The notes under the pieces: model-generated
Seen by the model: only the letters and a program-made list of their open reading frames with translations
What the model was told of the DNA's origin: nothing
Databases searched by the model: none
Assembly (NCBI GenBank): GCA_021397845.1
Contig: JAHSVC010000071.1
Coordinates: 806,001-870,000, forward strand
Origin: Areca catechu
Taxonomy: Eukaryota; Streptophyta; Magnoliopsida; Arecales; Arecaceae
Length of the DNA: 64,000 bases
Direction: 5' to 3'
Shown here: positions 31,391 through 41,827 of the stretch, piece after piece
Layout: every line of letters starts with the position of its first letter
How positions within the stretch are numbered: position 1 is the stretch's first letter
Position numbers and translations under genes: made by a program

Positions 31391-32799
31391 TGATAGGGAA
31401 CTAATATGCATGCAATTTTTTTTGTATGTTTTACATGTTGAGTTAGGTGATTAATTCCCAAATTTTAGATCAAAATTATTTGTAGGGAATTTGTATGAAT
31501 TTTGGAAGATCAGCATGCAGATTAGGACCTAGAAAAGTAGCAAAGAAGGACCGCGGGGGATGAGAAGCCTCGGTAGGCAAGTTCTCCTACAATAAAACTA
31601 TGGAGGTAGAGGGGGTACCTGAAAACATCTGTGAAGATCGCAGTGAAGGGGTCTCTCGTTCCTCGATGGATGCGGCCTGGAAATCGAGCAAAGACCCGCG
31701 GATACCCGGCTTCTGCTCGGTGATCCGATGAGGCTTGGCTGGAGTCGTTGGATTCGTAGGAACTCAGGGACCTGCAAACGACTGTCAGGGATTAGAAAGC
31801 TCACAAAGGAACAGAAAACAAAGTAAAAATAGCAAGGGAAGGTTCTTTGGAGTGGGCGTCCAGGGATCTGGAGGGTTGTTGGCAGCAGGAAGATGATTGC
31901 AACACCGGAAGAAGAACTCTCACAAACCCCTTTATGCACACAGCAGGGTATCCACCACTCAATAGAAGAACTCAAGGTTCATTCATCAAAAATTCTCCTC
32001 CACAAGAGGTTAGGGTCCCTAAAATAGACCCTTAACCGTGGGCTCAAGTAAGGGTACATAAGTTTACATAAGAATCCTTTCCCTCTAAACCCTAGCTAGA
32101 AAATAAGGAAATATTAGGTAGAAAAATCTCTAAAATTTTCTTGACTTGGTCAAGACTCCAAGGATGCCTAGGGGGGCGTGTTGGGCTTCTAGGAGCAGCA
32201 AAAGGCCGGCCCAAAAGGGCTCGGGTTGCATGGGTTGGGCCTCTGGAACTGGGGTGGCCTGGTAGCCAGGTAGCAGGAATATTCCTGGTATCTTGCTTCT
32301 TAGGGGCTGGGCTTGGCACCTGGGCTTGATTTCTTGGGCTAGGATGCAGAGGACCTCTGAATCATGGATGCCCTTATCTATGAATATACTTTGGCAGGAA
32401 GGGAATCTGGGCATCTGGAGGGCATCTGCAAGAATTAGGGTTTCTGAATTTCCTCCGGGGTCTTCAAATCCTCAAGGGGTGGACTTGTGCTATACTTTCA
32501 TGCTCAATCTAGTGGGACTTGGTCTTCACTTGTATGATATAGGCTTGAGTCTTCAGTATGTTGGAGAGGACTCAAAAAAAATAAAATAGAGCTCAACATG
32601 AGCTGACTAGCATTGGACTGAACTAGCTCAACATGAGCTGACTAGTACAGAACTGAAATAACAACTAAAAATACTCAATAAAACTAAAATGGACTCAGAT
32701 GAGCTAAGCCTTATTACAGATGGATCATAAATTATGATCAATTTACAGAGGGTTGGAAAAAGCCTCTTTCTTATTCAGGTGCCTCAGGTGTCCCCACCA
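31391..32799 (-). repeat. 3' LTR of NA2
   Basis: 1409 bp; on the minus strand it starts TGGTGGGGACACC and ends GTTCCCTATCA. Compared with the 36179-37620 copy it lacks many single bases at short runs (for example near 32046, 32061 and 32087), which explains most of the length difference. Confidence 0.87.
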
Positions 32800-33019
32800 A
32801 TTCTCCCGGGGTGGGGAGGAACTTGACCCTGTCGAGTGAAGGTTAGACTGACTCACATATCTCTCGAGAAGGTCTGGGTTGAGGCGGTTGCAAGTCCTTC
32901 AAGAAATCCACGAATCGTCCGACTCTGGCCGGCCTTGCCATCGGACCAGGAAGCATTGATAGTCATGGCCCTGGGTCGTGATGGATGATTGTCCAGGATA
33001 CGCTCGATCCGTTCCCTCT

Positions 33020-33330
33020 CTCAGGCCAAATTTGTTTGTGGACACTCTAGGTTAGGGTCACTCACAATGAAAAGGAATAGGTCCAAAGGCCTCATAGGTA
33101 GCGCTGCTGGTTCCCGTACTCAACCAGGTCTGTAATATGAAGGTAGAACTAATGCCCAAATCCGAGGCAAGTCTAACACCTAGGATTTTGATCCAACCTT
33201 CTCTATCACTTTGAAAGGTCCGCTCTACGGGCATGAAGCTTCTTTAGGCCTAAGCCTAACCAAGATAAAATCCACTACATCAAATTTTTTTGATCCATCT
33301 TCGGGAATTAGCCAGTTGTTTTAACATTAG
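33020..33330 (-). pseudogene. NA2 integrase C-terminus and chromodomain-like tail
   Basis: The minus strand has PFKVIEKVGS, then an EYREPAALP-like segment, then a tail around 32930-33010 reading FLVRWQGRPESDDSWIS. These are the same modules as at 22900-23290 in NA1. Frames are shifted several times. No part of the DDE core is present. Confidence 0.7.
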
Positions 33331-33389
33331 TGGGGTGGTGAACATGCTAGGCACATGCAGACTCTAACAAGATGATGCAAAGGACTCAA

Positions 33390-34150
33390 ACCTACACCTA
33401 GCAGACTCGACTAAAGAGGTTTATTAGGTCTTAATACCACTTGGGAAGGGGCATGAGTCATGGTTGATGGATGACATGTAGAAGAAAATTTGCTAGTAAC
33501 TCCTAATAAGTGCAGAGGGTCTGCCAAAAGTAGGTAGCAAATGGGATGGGCTCTATGGATCCTTGCAACCTAGTAACCTCAACAAAATGTAACTAATAGT
33601 TCTAGACACATGAGAAAATCAGGAAAGGGTAGAAAATAGGAAGTGGGTTAAGAATACTCTGGTAGGTGGAGAAAAAAGGTTATGGGTTAGTTGGATAAAG
33701 TAGAATCAAAGAAGGCATGTCAGGGACTAATCCTAGACTAATGAGGTTAACCTTATGGGGTTGCGATATATCTACGGGGTTTGTATAATGGAAGGATGGG
33801 TTATTAATCTCAGGAAAGAGGTCCTTAATGGGAACTATAGGAGGAGACTCATCCTGAGGGTACTGATTCAAGAGATCAGGTCCTTAATAAATTCTTTGGT
33901 TCTTGTATTTTAGGACTAGACTCTATAATTGGCTCTCCTCTATGGTTTCCTCAGGTAAGGCTCTAGTAGCAGTACCTAGGTTCTCTTCCTCTATTTGTTC
34001 TTCCATTATAGCTTTAGGTTGGATATGGTCAAGGTCAACTTGCTCTGGGTTGTTTCTACCTGGGTATCTACTGGGTCAGCTTCTAGGTCTACTAAGGTGT
34101 CTCTCTTCTCCCTCATACTCATCCACTAGGCTCACATCAGCTTATACACT
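33390..34150 (-). pseudogene. NA2 copy of the unknown NA1 domain, shortened
   Basis: The minus strand shows SLVDEYEGEE (around 34110-34140), LPEETIEESQ (around 33935-33960), VPIKDLFPEI (around 33800-33840) and, near 33500, HLLGVTSKFS together with FATYFWQTL in the neighbouring frame. NA1 has SLVDEYEGEE, LPEETLES, VPIEDL, FATYFWKTLWHLLG and NKFS in the same order (21500-22430). The section between the third and fourth motif is about 500 bases shorter than in NA1. Function unknown. Frameshifts mean this copy is not translatable. Confidence 0.65.
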
Positions 34151-34156
34151 TCCGCG

Positions 34157-35280
34157 TTAATGTAAGCCTGTGAATCTCAGGAATGGTTGGAGAAGGTCGG
34201 CTAGCAGGAAATTGGTTGGTTCTGGTCTCTGATTATGGGTACTACCTAGTAGGTTCAGGTTGTATAAGAGGTAGTGGCTCACTATTGGTTCATATTTAGG
34301 GATACTAATCCTATGGGGTTCAAGTTGACTAGGGGAAGCATGACTAGTACTAGGCTGATACTTAGGGGTTATGGGTTCTCTAGGCTCATAGGACAAGGGT
34401 GCAGATCTATGGGTCATGGGATTATAGGATCGGGGGTCATATGATTTTGGGTCAGCTCTATGATCAGGTTCTAAGGATGGATCAAGTATGGGGTCTCCTA
34501 AGGTTGGGCTCTCTATATGGGTCAGGATATTGGGTCCTCCTAGGATTGGACTCCCTATATGGGTCAGAATACTGGGTTCTCCTAGGGTTGGACTCCCTAT
34601 ATAGGTCAAAATATTGGGTCCTCCTAGGGTTGGACTCCCTATATGGGTCAGAATATTGGGTGTTGGGTCTACTAGGCTCATAGGGTGTGGGTGCATAGGA
34701 TCTATGATCATGGGATCTAGAGTCATAGGATCTAGGTTCATAGGTTATGGATTCATAGGTTCTAGGTTCATAGGATTTGGAGTCATAAGATCTATAGGTT
34801 GTAGGTATACTAGGCTTGTAGGGAGAGGGTAAATAGGATCTATCTTCCTGGTCTATAAATCCTGATTGAGTCTTCTAGGACTAACCTTAGGGATTGGGTC
34901 ATGACGATGGGCTCTCCTAGGTTCAGCCTCAAGGTATGGATCAGGGTTTGGGGTCCTCCTAGGTTGAGGATTGTAGTACGGGTCAGGATAAGGGGCTCTC
35001 CTAGGTTCGACCTCATGGTATAGATCAGGGTTTGGGGTCCTCCTAGGTGAGGGGAATCAGGATCTGGCTCAGACTGTGACCCATGGGTTTCTTGGGGGTC
35101 CCTACCGGACTTTTAACTGATCAAACCTATTGGCAAGATGGTCAATTCTATCTTTGGTTTGAATACGAGACTGAGTTAACTGGGTCATCTGGGTAGTTAT
35201 CTGGGCCATTTGATCAGCTAGGGCTTTTATTGGGCTTGTAAATTTCCATGGGTTCAGACATTATGAAGGAGGGGATGATA
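34157..35280 (-). pseudogene. NA2 gag-like region with 42-bp repeats
   Basis: The start at about 35255 on the minus strand gives a helical segment with ALADQMAQITTQMTQLTQSR (compare the NA1 segment at 20860-20960). Then come Pro/Arg-rich repeats of the RRTPNPDPY type (34890-35060) and a run of four 42-bp repeats at 34500-34670 coding ILTHIGSPTLGGPN. The last open part is 34157-34741 (194 codons). No CCHC knuckle is visible, so it may be deleted. Probably a decayed RNA-binding gag. Confidence 0.6.
34500..34675. repeat. 42-bp tandem repeat in NA2 ORF
   Basis: Four units with GGACTCCCTATATGGGTCA at about 34506, 34548, 34591 and 34633. The 42-bp period keeps the reading frame (14 codons). It lies inside a wider region of DPM and DP dipeptide repeats. 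Confidence 0.8.
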
Positions 35281-36164
35281 TGAAACTCTGATCTAGTGCT
35301 CATGCAAGACTCGATCAGACCGACTATAGCTAACTAGACCTAAAGTCCAAACTAGATGCTCAATTAGGGTGGCAAACTAGCCTATAGTAACCCTGTACTC
35401 AGCAGGCAGGTGTAAGGGGAGTGTTAGGTCCCTGATTGCCAATTCTAGATACCAATCAGAGATTGGCCAGGTAGGCAGACCAGCACACAAGCCCTTCGGG
35501 ATTGAATCCCTGAACCATCGTTCTAGACACTGAGCACAAGGCACACACAGGTTAACTTGACACAGTGATCTAACACTAGCCCGGACCCGACCAGTTGGTG
35601 TCCCTAGCCCACTAGGGCAAATTAAGTCTAATTAATTTTAGGTTAAGGCTTGGGACTGAATGCAAGGGATGTGGTTTTGGGCTAAGGAGAGGTGATCAAA
35701 TCCTCCCCCATCTGATATAGCAAGAGTACCCTTAAAAGTAAATTATGCAATGATGGCAGGCATATGAGGATGCAAATTAGGGTTTAGATATTTTTTTGGG
35801 TATTTTTGGAAAATATGTATATTTTTTTTGGTATTTTTTAAATAGAAGAAAACTTGCAAATCATGGCTTAATATACTGGAAATATACTAAAATTAAGAAA
35901 TATGCAAAAACTCCTAAACAAAACCCTAAAACTTCCAAACTTGTCTTGCTAAAAAAAAAAGAGCCCAAAAATTTGTAGGCCCATTCGGCTTGCAGAAAAT
36001 TCACAGGCCATAATAAAATCTGAAGAAGAATTATTAAAATACTGTGAATTATGATAAATCCATGAAAATAAATTCAGAGTTTTTGAAGTTTTTAACAGAG
36101 AGAATTAATTAAAATAACAGAGTATATACGGACTGAAAATTACAGAAAACAAGCCCTAATCTAA

Positions 36165-36176
36165 GCTCTGATACCA
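36165..36176 (-). other. tRNA-iMet primer-binding site of NA2
   Basis: GCTCTGATACCA in plus orientation, TGGTATCAGAGC on the minus strand, two bases from the LTR end (ATCA). A single copy, unlike the duplicated PBS of NA1. Confidence 0.85.
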
Positions 36177-36178
36177 AA

Positions 36179-37620
36179 TGATGGGGAACTAATATGCATG
36201 CAATTTTTTTTGTATGTTTTACATGTTGAGTTAGGTGATTAATTCCAAATTTAGATCAAAAATTTGTACGGAATTTTGTATGAATTTTTGAAGATCAGCA
36301 TGCAGATTAGGACCTAGAAAAGTAGCAAAGAAAGATCGCCGGGGCTGAGAAGCCTCGGTTAGGACAAGTTCTCCTACAATAAAAACTACTGGAGGTAGAG
36401 GGTGAACCTGACAATGTCTGTGAAGATCGCAGTGAAGGGGTCTCTCGTCCTCGACGGATGCGGCCTGGAAAATAGAGCCAAAGACCCGCGGATACCCGGC
36501 TTTCTGCTCGGTGATCCGATTGAGGCTTGGCTGGAGTCGTGGATTCGTAGGAACTCAAGGACCTGCAAATGACCTGTCAGGGGTTAGAAAGCTCACAAAG
36601 GAACAAGAAAACAAAGTAAAATAGCAAGGGAAGGCTTCTTTTGGAGTGGGCGTCCAGGGATCTGGAGGGTTTGTTGGCAGCAGGAAGATGATTGCAAACA
36701 CCGGGAAGAAGAACTCTCACAAATCCCTTATGCACACAGCAGGGTATCACACCACTCAATAGAAGAACTCAAGGTTTTCATTCATCAAAAATTCTCCTTA
36801 TACAAGAGGTTAGGGTCCCTTAAATAGACCCTTAACCTTGGGCTCCAAGTAAGGGTACATAAGTCTTTACATAAGAATCCTTTCCCTCTCAAACCCTAGC
36901 TAGAAAAATAAGGAAATATTAGGTAGAAAAATCCCTAAAAATTTTCTTGACTTGGTCAAGACTCCAAGGATGCCTAGGGGGTCGTGTTGGGCTTCTAGGA
37001 GCAGCAAAAGCCGGCCCAAAGGGGCTCGGGTGCATGGGTTTGGGCCTCTGGAAGCTGGGGTGGCCTGGTAGCCTGGTAGCAGGAATATTCCCTGGTATCT
37101 TGCTTCTTAGGGGCTTGGGCTTGGCACCTGGGCTTGATTTCTTTGGGCTAGGATGCAGATGGACCTCTGGAATTATGGATGCCCTTATCTATGAATATAC
37201 TTTGGCATCTGGAAGGGAATCTGGGCATCTGGAGGGCATCTGCAAGAAATTAGGGTTTCTGAATTTTCATCCTGGGGTCTTCGAATCTTCAAGCTGGGTT
37301 GGACTTGTGCTATACTTCCATGTCTTCAATCTAGTTGGACTTGGTCTTCACTTGTATAATATAGTCTTGAGTCCAGTATGTTTCGACAGGACTCAAAAAA
37401 TAAAATTAGCTCAACATGAGCTGACTAGCATTGGACTGAACTAGCTCAACATGAGCTGACTAGTACAGAACTGAAATAAAACTAAAAATACTCAAATACA
37501 CAACTAAAATAGACTCAGATGAGCTAAGCCCTTATACAGATGGACTCATAAATTATTGATCAATTTACAGAGGGTTGAAAAAGTCTCTGTCTTATTCTGG
37601 TGCCTCAGGTGTCCCCACCA
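36179..37620 (-). repeat. 5' LTR of NA2
   Basis: 1442 bp; the minus strand starts TGGTGGGGACACC and ends GTTCCCCATCA. This is the same family as the solo LTR at 44746-46209, with which it shares long stretches such as CTCAACATGAGCTGACTAG (complement) and the CCGAGCAGAAAGC segment. Confidence 0.87.
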
Positions 37621-37625
37621 GGTTG

Positions 37626-38135
37626 GAGGAGACATAGCAGTGACGCGCCATGAAAGAAGAAGAAGCGAAAAAAAAAAAAAACTGGCACAAGGACTAGGAG
37701 ATGGAGGAAGAGGAGAAGGAGGTCGTAGATACTCACCGAAATATTTGTACCAGGGGAATGGCAATCCTGGGAAGATGAAGGGAGACCACTGCAACCGCTG
37801 GCGAAGTGTAAGAAAGTGGAGAGACTTCGTTTCCGGAAAGTTCCCTTCTTTGCAAACTCAAACGACAGCAGCCGTACGCCTCTTTCCATTTCGAGCCACC
37901 AGATAGCTGCCGCGTGGAGGCACGCCCGACATCGACGCTTCGGTCCGATGAAAATTGCCTCGTTTTCAAAACGGCATATTAATGGCCCGTGCACGTGGCA
38001 GCCTCTCATAGGGTCTCGGACACAACAGAAGCGACGGCAGGGATCATGGCAATTATGGAGCGAGATTTTTGCCTTCTCCATGTTATCTCCGTATTAAATC
38101 CCCACGTCCCAAGCCACGATGCCTCGACGGAACCT
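37626..38135 (-). promoter_or_regulatory. Tat element region upstream of antisense ORF, no ORF
   Basis: Before NA2 inserted, this 500-bp segment lay next to 31390, i.e. 5' of the antisense ORF and adjacent to the 3' LTR. It should include the promoter of the antisense transcript. No clear TATA box. The weak minus-strand frames have no family motif. Confidence 0.4.
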
Positions 38136-38151
38136 GGGGATGGGGGGCAAC
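38135..38151 (+). other. Polypurine tract of Tat-type element
   Basis: GGGGATGGGGGGCAAC directly before the 3' LTR start TGATATGG. Purine-rich except for the last bases. Confidence 0.7.
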
Positions 38152-38264
38152 TGATATGGCTACATCGCTGATGTGGGGCACGTGTCAGGTCCAGTTGGAC
38201 ACGGTCAGTACCACGTGGATTTTTTCATTCAAAGATATCCCATTTGGGAAGAAGTGCTCCTGCT

Positions 38265-40740
38265 CCTTCGCCAGGTGGCACCCAAAGACAGGTCCACCTC
38301 GCCGAAGTAGCGAGCCTCTCCTGCAACTCCGCAGGTATCCACCCAGGAGGGATCCACCTCAGCCGACGCTGGCGGCCCGCTCCCTCGCCAGGTGGCACCA
38401 CAAGATGAGTCCACCTCGGTCGAAGTCGAGCACCTCCCTGCCACTCCGCCGGTGTCCACCCAGGAGGGGTCCACCTCGGCCGAAGCTGGCGGCCCCCTCA
38501 TTCCCTCGCCAGGTGGCACCCCAAGACGAGTCCACCTCTATCGAGGTTGAGCCGGCCCTCCTGCTCCTTCGCGAGGTGGCACCCGAAGACGGGTCCACCT
38601 CGGTCGAAGTCGAGCCTCTCTCTGCCACTCCACCAGGTGTCCACCCAGGAGGGGTCCACCTCAGCTGAAGCTGGCGACCCCTCGCTCCCTCGCTAGGTGG
38701 CACCCCAAGACGGGTCCACCTCGATCAAGGTCGAGCCGGGCCCTCCTGCTCCTTCGCCAGGTGGCACCCGAAGATGGGTCCACCTCGGCCGAAGTCGAGC
38801 CTCTCTCTGCCACTCCGCCAAGTGTCAACCATGAGGGGTCCACCTCGGCCAAAGCTGGTGGCCCCTTGCTCCCTCCAAGGTGGCACCCCAAGATGGGTCC
38901 ACCTCGACCGAAGTCAGGCCGGGCCCTCCTGCTCCTTCGCTAGGTGGCACCTGAAGATGGGTCCACCTCGGTCGAAGTCGAGCACCTCCCTGCCACTCCG
39001 CCAAGTGTCCACCCAGGAGGGGTCCACCTCGGTCGAAGCTGGCAGCCCCTCGCTCCCTCGCCAGGTTTGCACCCCAAGACGGGTCCACCTCGGTCGAGGT
39101 CGAGCCTGGCTCTCCTGCTCCTTCTCCATGTGGCACCTGAAGACGGGTCCACCTCGGTCGAAGTCGAGCCTCTCTCTGCCACTCCGCCATGTGTCCACCC
39201 AGGAGGGGTCCACCTCGGCCGAAGCTGGTGGCCCCTCGCACTCTCACCAGGAGCCCCCAAGATGGGTCCACCTCGACCGAGGTCGAGCGGGGCCCTCCTG
39301 CTCCTTCGCTAGGTGGCACCCGAAGATGGGTCACCTCGACCGAGGTCGAGCCTCTCTTTGCCACTCCGCCAGGTGTCCACCCAGGAGAGGTCCACCTCGG
39401 CCGAAGCTGGCAGCCCATCACTCCCTCGCCAGGTGGCACCCCAAGATGGGTCCACCTCGATCGAGGTCAAGTCGGGCCCTCCTGCTCCTTCGCCAGGTGG
39501 AACCCGAAGATGGGTCCACCTCAGCCAAAGTCGAGCACCTCCCTGCCACCCCACCAGGTGTCCACCAGGAGGGGTCCACCTCGACCGAAGCTGGCGGCCC
39601 CTCGCTCCCTCGCCAGGTGGCACCCAAAGACGGGTCCACCTCAGTCGAGGTCGAGCCGGGCCCTCCAGCTCCTTTGCCAGGTGGCACCCGAAGATGGGTC
39701 CACCTCGACTGAAGTCGAGCCTCTCTCTGCCACTCTGCCAGGTGTCCACCTAGGAGGGGTCCACCTCGGCCGAAGCTGGTGGCCCCCCCGCTCCCTCGCC
39801 AGGTGGCACCCAAGATTGGTCCACCTCGGTCGAGGTCGAGCCGGGCCCTCCTGCTCTTTCGCCAGGTGGCACCCGAAGACGGGTCCACCTCGACCAAAGT
39901 CGAGCCTCTCTCTACCACTCCACCAGGTGTCCACCAGGAGGGGTCCACCTCGGTCGAAGATGGCGGCCCCTCGCTCCCTCGCCAGGTGACCCCCCAAGAC
40001 GGGTCCACCTCTACCGAGGTCGAGCGGGCCATTCTGCTCCTTCGCCAGGTGGCACCCGAAAACGGGTCCACCTCGACCGAAGTCGAGCTCTCTCTGCCAC
40101 TCTACAAGGTGTCCACCCAGGAGGGGTCCACCTCAGCCGAAGCTAGCGGCCCCCTCGCTCCCTCGCCAGGTGGCACCCCAAGACGGGTCCACCTCTACCG
40201 AGGTCGAGCCGAGCCCTCCTACTCCTTTGCAAGGTGGCACCCGAAGACGGATCCACCTCGGCGAAGTTGAGCCTCTTTCTGCCACTTCACCAGGTGTCCA
40301 TCCAGGAGGGGTCCACCTCGGTCGAAGCTGGCGGCCCCGCGCCCCTCGCCAGGTGGCACCCCAAGACGGGTCCACCTCGACCGAGGTTGAGCCGGGCTCT
40401 CCTGCTCCTTCACCAGGTGACACCGAAGACGGGTCCACCTTGGCCGAAGTCGAGCACCTCCCTGCCACTCCACCAGGTGTCCGCCCAGGAGGGGTCCACC
40501 TCGGCCGATGCTGGCGGCCCCTCGCTCCCTCGCCAGGTGGCACCCCAAGCCGGGTCCACCTCTCCCGAGGTCGAGCCGGGCCCTCCTGCTCCTTCGCCAG
40601 GTGGCACCCGAAGACGGGTCCATCTTGACCGAAGTCGAGCCTCTCTCTACCGCTCCGCTAGGTGTCCACCCAGGAGGGGTCCACCATGGCCGAAGCTGGC
40701 AGCCCCTGCTCCACCGCCAGGTGGCTTCCTTGACGAGTCC
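38265..40740. repeat. U3 minisatellite (3' LTR)
   Basis: Same A-B-C trimers of about 185 bp as in the 5' LTR, about 13 trimers. Copy order and point changes differ from the 5' array, with single-base deletions in several GGGTCCACC units. Unit-by-unit comparison could date unequal exchange after insertion. Confidence 0.88.
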
Positions 40741-41145
40741 ACCTCGATCGAGATCAGTCATACTTTGCAAAGCCTCGAGGAAGCAGAGACACGGGTTGCA
40801 ATGTCGCTACTAGAGCCGGCGCGCGCCACACCCTGTAGGGGGCGCCAGTACGGCCTATAGTGACATGCGAAACCTCATTTACACCAGTCAGATGGGGCCC
40901 CACAACCGAGAAATGAAATCCTTGCGGGCAGGATCCTGAAATGGCTGGAAGCCCACCGTCAATGCCTCGAAAAGAGAGCTCCCATGCTCAGCCCAAAGCC
41001 TCACCAGTCTTCCCCCTTTCATGACACACTGCGGACGAGGCGGTCCAGTCACTTAGCTCCCGGACCCAAAGAAGAAGGGGGAGGAGAAGGTCCAGAGGTC
41101 TCAGGGAGCCCCTGGAAGGAACATGGGCTGAGGGTAGTTTGATGG

Positions 41146-41152
41146 TATAAAA
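41146..41152 (+). promoter_or_regulatory. TATA box of the 3' Tat LTR
   Basis: TATAAAA in GATGGTATAAAATGGA, the counterpart of 15835-15841. Transcripts from here would run into the copia DNA to the right. Confidence 0.65.
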
Positions 41153-41533
41153 TGGACTGTAAAAACGGGCAGAAAGGTAAGTCAAAAGAGGGAGAAAACA
41201 TCAAGAGAATGATCCTGGGAGGCCTCAAGAAGTCCTCAGGCATAAGCTCGGTGAACCCAGCGCAGGAAGCCGGGCTTCAACTCCCCTCTTCCCCACACTT
41301 CTTTCATTTACATCTCCTCTAAGCACAGGAATCCTTCGGGAACCCGCCTTAGGAGATCTGTTCCATCTTGCCGCTCTTTAACTTGACCATCGGAGTGCCC
41401 CCACCGGAATCCCCGGCCCGGGTCTCTGACTGTTTTGCAGGTCCGGGAGTTTGGAGATCTCGAGGTGAGAGAGTCCGAGACCGGTGCCAGCTCAAGAGCT
41501 ACAGGCCACCGCGGTGAGATCGGCAACAAGTAC

Positions 41534-41586
41534 AAATATATACTCAATATTTTATTATTCATCAAAATCATGGGATAGAGCCAACA
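41534..41586 (-). repeat. Outer copia 3' LTR, part 2 (LTR start)
   Basis: The minus strand starts TGTTGGCTCTA at 41586, the same as the plus-strand copia LTR start at 41828. It connects, once the Tat element and one AGTAC are removed, to 12983. Confidence 0.8.
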
Positions 41587-41827
41587 ATCTCTCCCTTTTT
41601 GATGATGACAAAATCTTGAGTAAAATAAGTATTCAACTTAAATTTTGACAATGTATCCCTTAAATATAAACTTTAAAACTCACATAAAATATTTTAATGA
41701 AGGAGATATTGCCAAATAGGTATTGAAATAAAAAACACTCCCCCTAAGGGAGTTATGATATGATCATTTCAAAAATTGAAGAGAATGCTTGTAAGTAAAT
41801 CTACTCCCCATTTTTGTCAACATACAA
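41587..41827 (-). other. Outer copia 3' internal end with several polypurine tracts
   Basis: Minus-strand AAAAAGGGAGAGAT (41587-41600) abuts the LTR. Further purine tracts follow: a TTAGGGGGAGTG type (around 41741-41751) and an AAAAATGGGGAGT type (around 41800). Multiple polypurine tracts before the 3' LTR are a known trait of Sireviruses. The segment is cut at 41827 by the plus-strand copia. Confidence 0.7.

Larger units (their letters stand above)
31391..37620 (-). mobile_element. Non-autonomous gypsy element related to NA1 (NA2), minus strand
   Basis: LTRs 31391-32799 and 36179-37620, with a perfect TSD GGTTG (31386-31390 and 37621-37625). In minus orientation the PBS lies next to the right-hand LTR, and the polypurine tract CCCGGGAGAAT lies beside the left-hand LTR. 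The internal region (3.4 kb) has a gag-like region, a repeat-rich ORF, the unknown domain shared with NA1 in shortened form, and an integrase C-terminus; there is no RT or integrase core. It sits in the promoter region of the Tat antisense ORF. Confidence 0.88.
12984..41528 (+). mobile_element. Tat-type Ty3/gypsy retrotransposon with antisense ORF
   Basis: Complete but decayed element with two LTRs of 3236 and 3377 bp, PBS, polypurine tract and a perfect TSD AGTAC (12979-12983 and 41529-41533). Sense strand: gag (16299-17600), protease (about 18000-18236), then after a nested insertion RT, two RNase H domains and integrase (25037-28450). Antisense: an ORF at 29160-31289 between pol and the 3' LTR. 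The second, RVT_3-type (archaeal-like) RNase H and the antisense ORF point to the Tat lineage. The span is 28.5 kb, but about 13.0 kb belongs to two nested elements, so its own length is about 15.5 kb. Confidence 0.88.
38152..41528 (+). repeat. 3' LTR of Tat-type gypsy element
   Basis: 3377 bp; TGATATGGCTACATCGC to GGCAACA, followed by AGTAC (TSD). It aligns with 12984-16219 at both ends. The start of the array region differs: the 3' copy has a sequence around 38215-38260 (TTTTTCATTCAAAG and following) not seen in the 5' copy. TATAAAA at 41146-41152. Confidence 0.9.

Noticed and set aside
37556..38171. Possible host gene between NA2 and the 3' Tat LTR
   Set aside because: Short, low-complexity frames on both strands; position shows it is the interior of the Tat element upstream of the antisense ORF.
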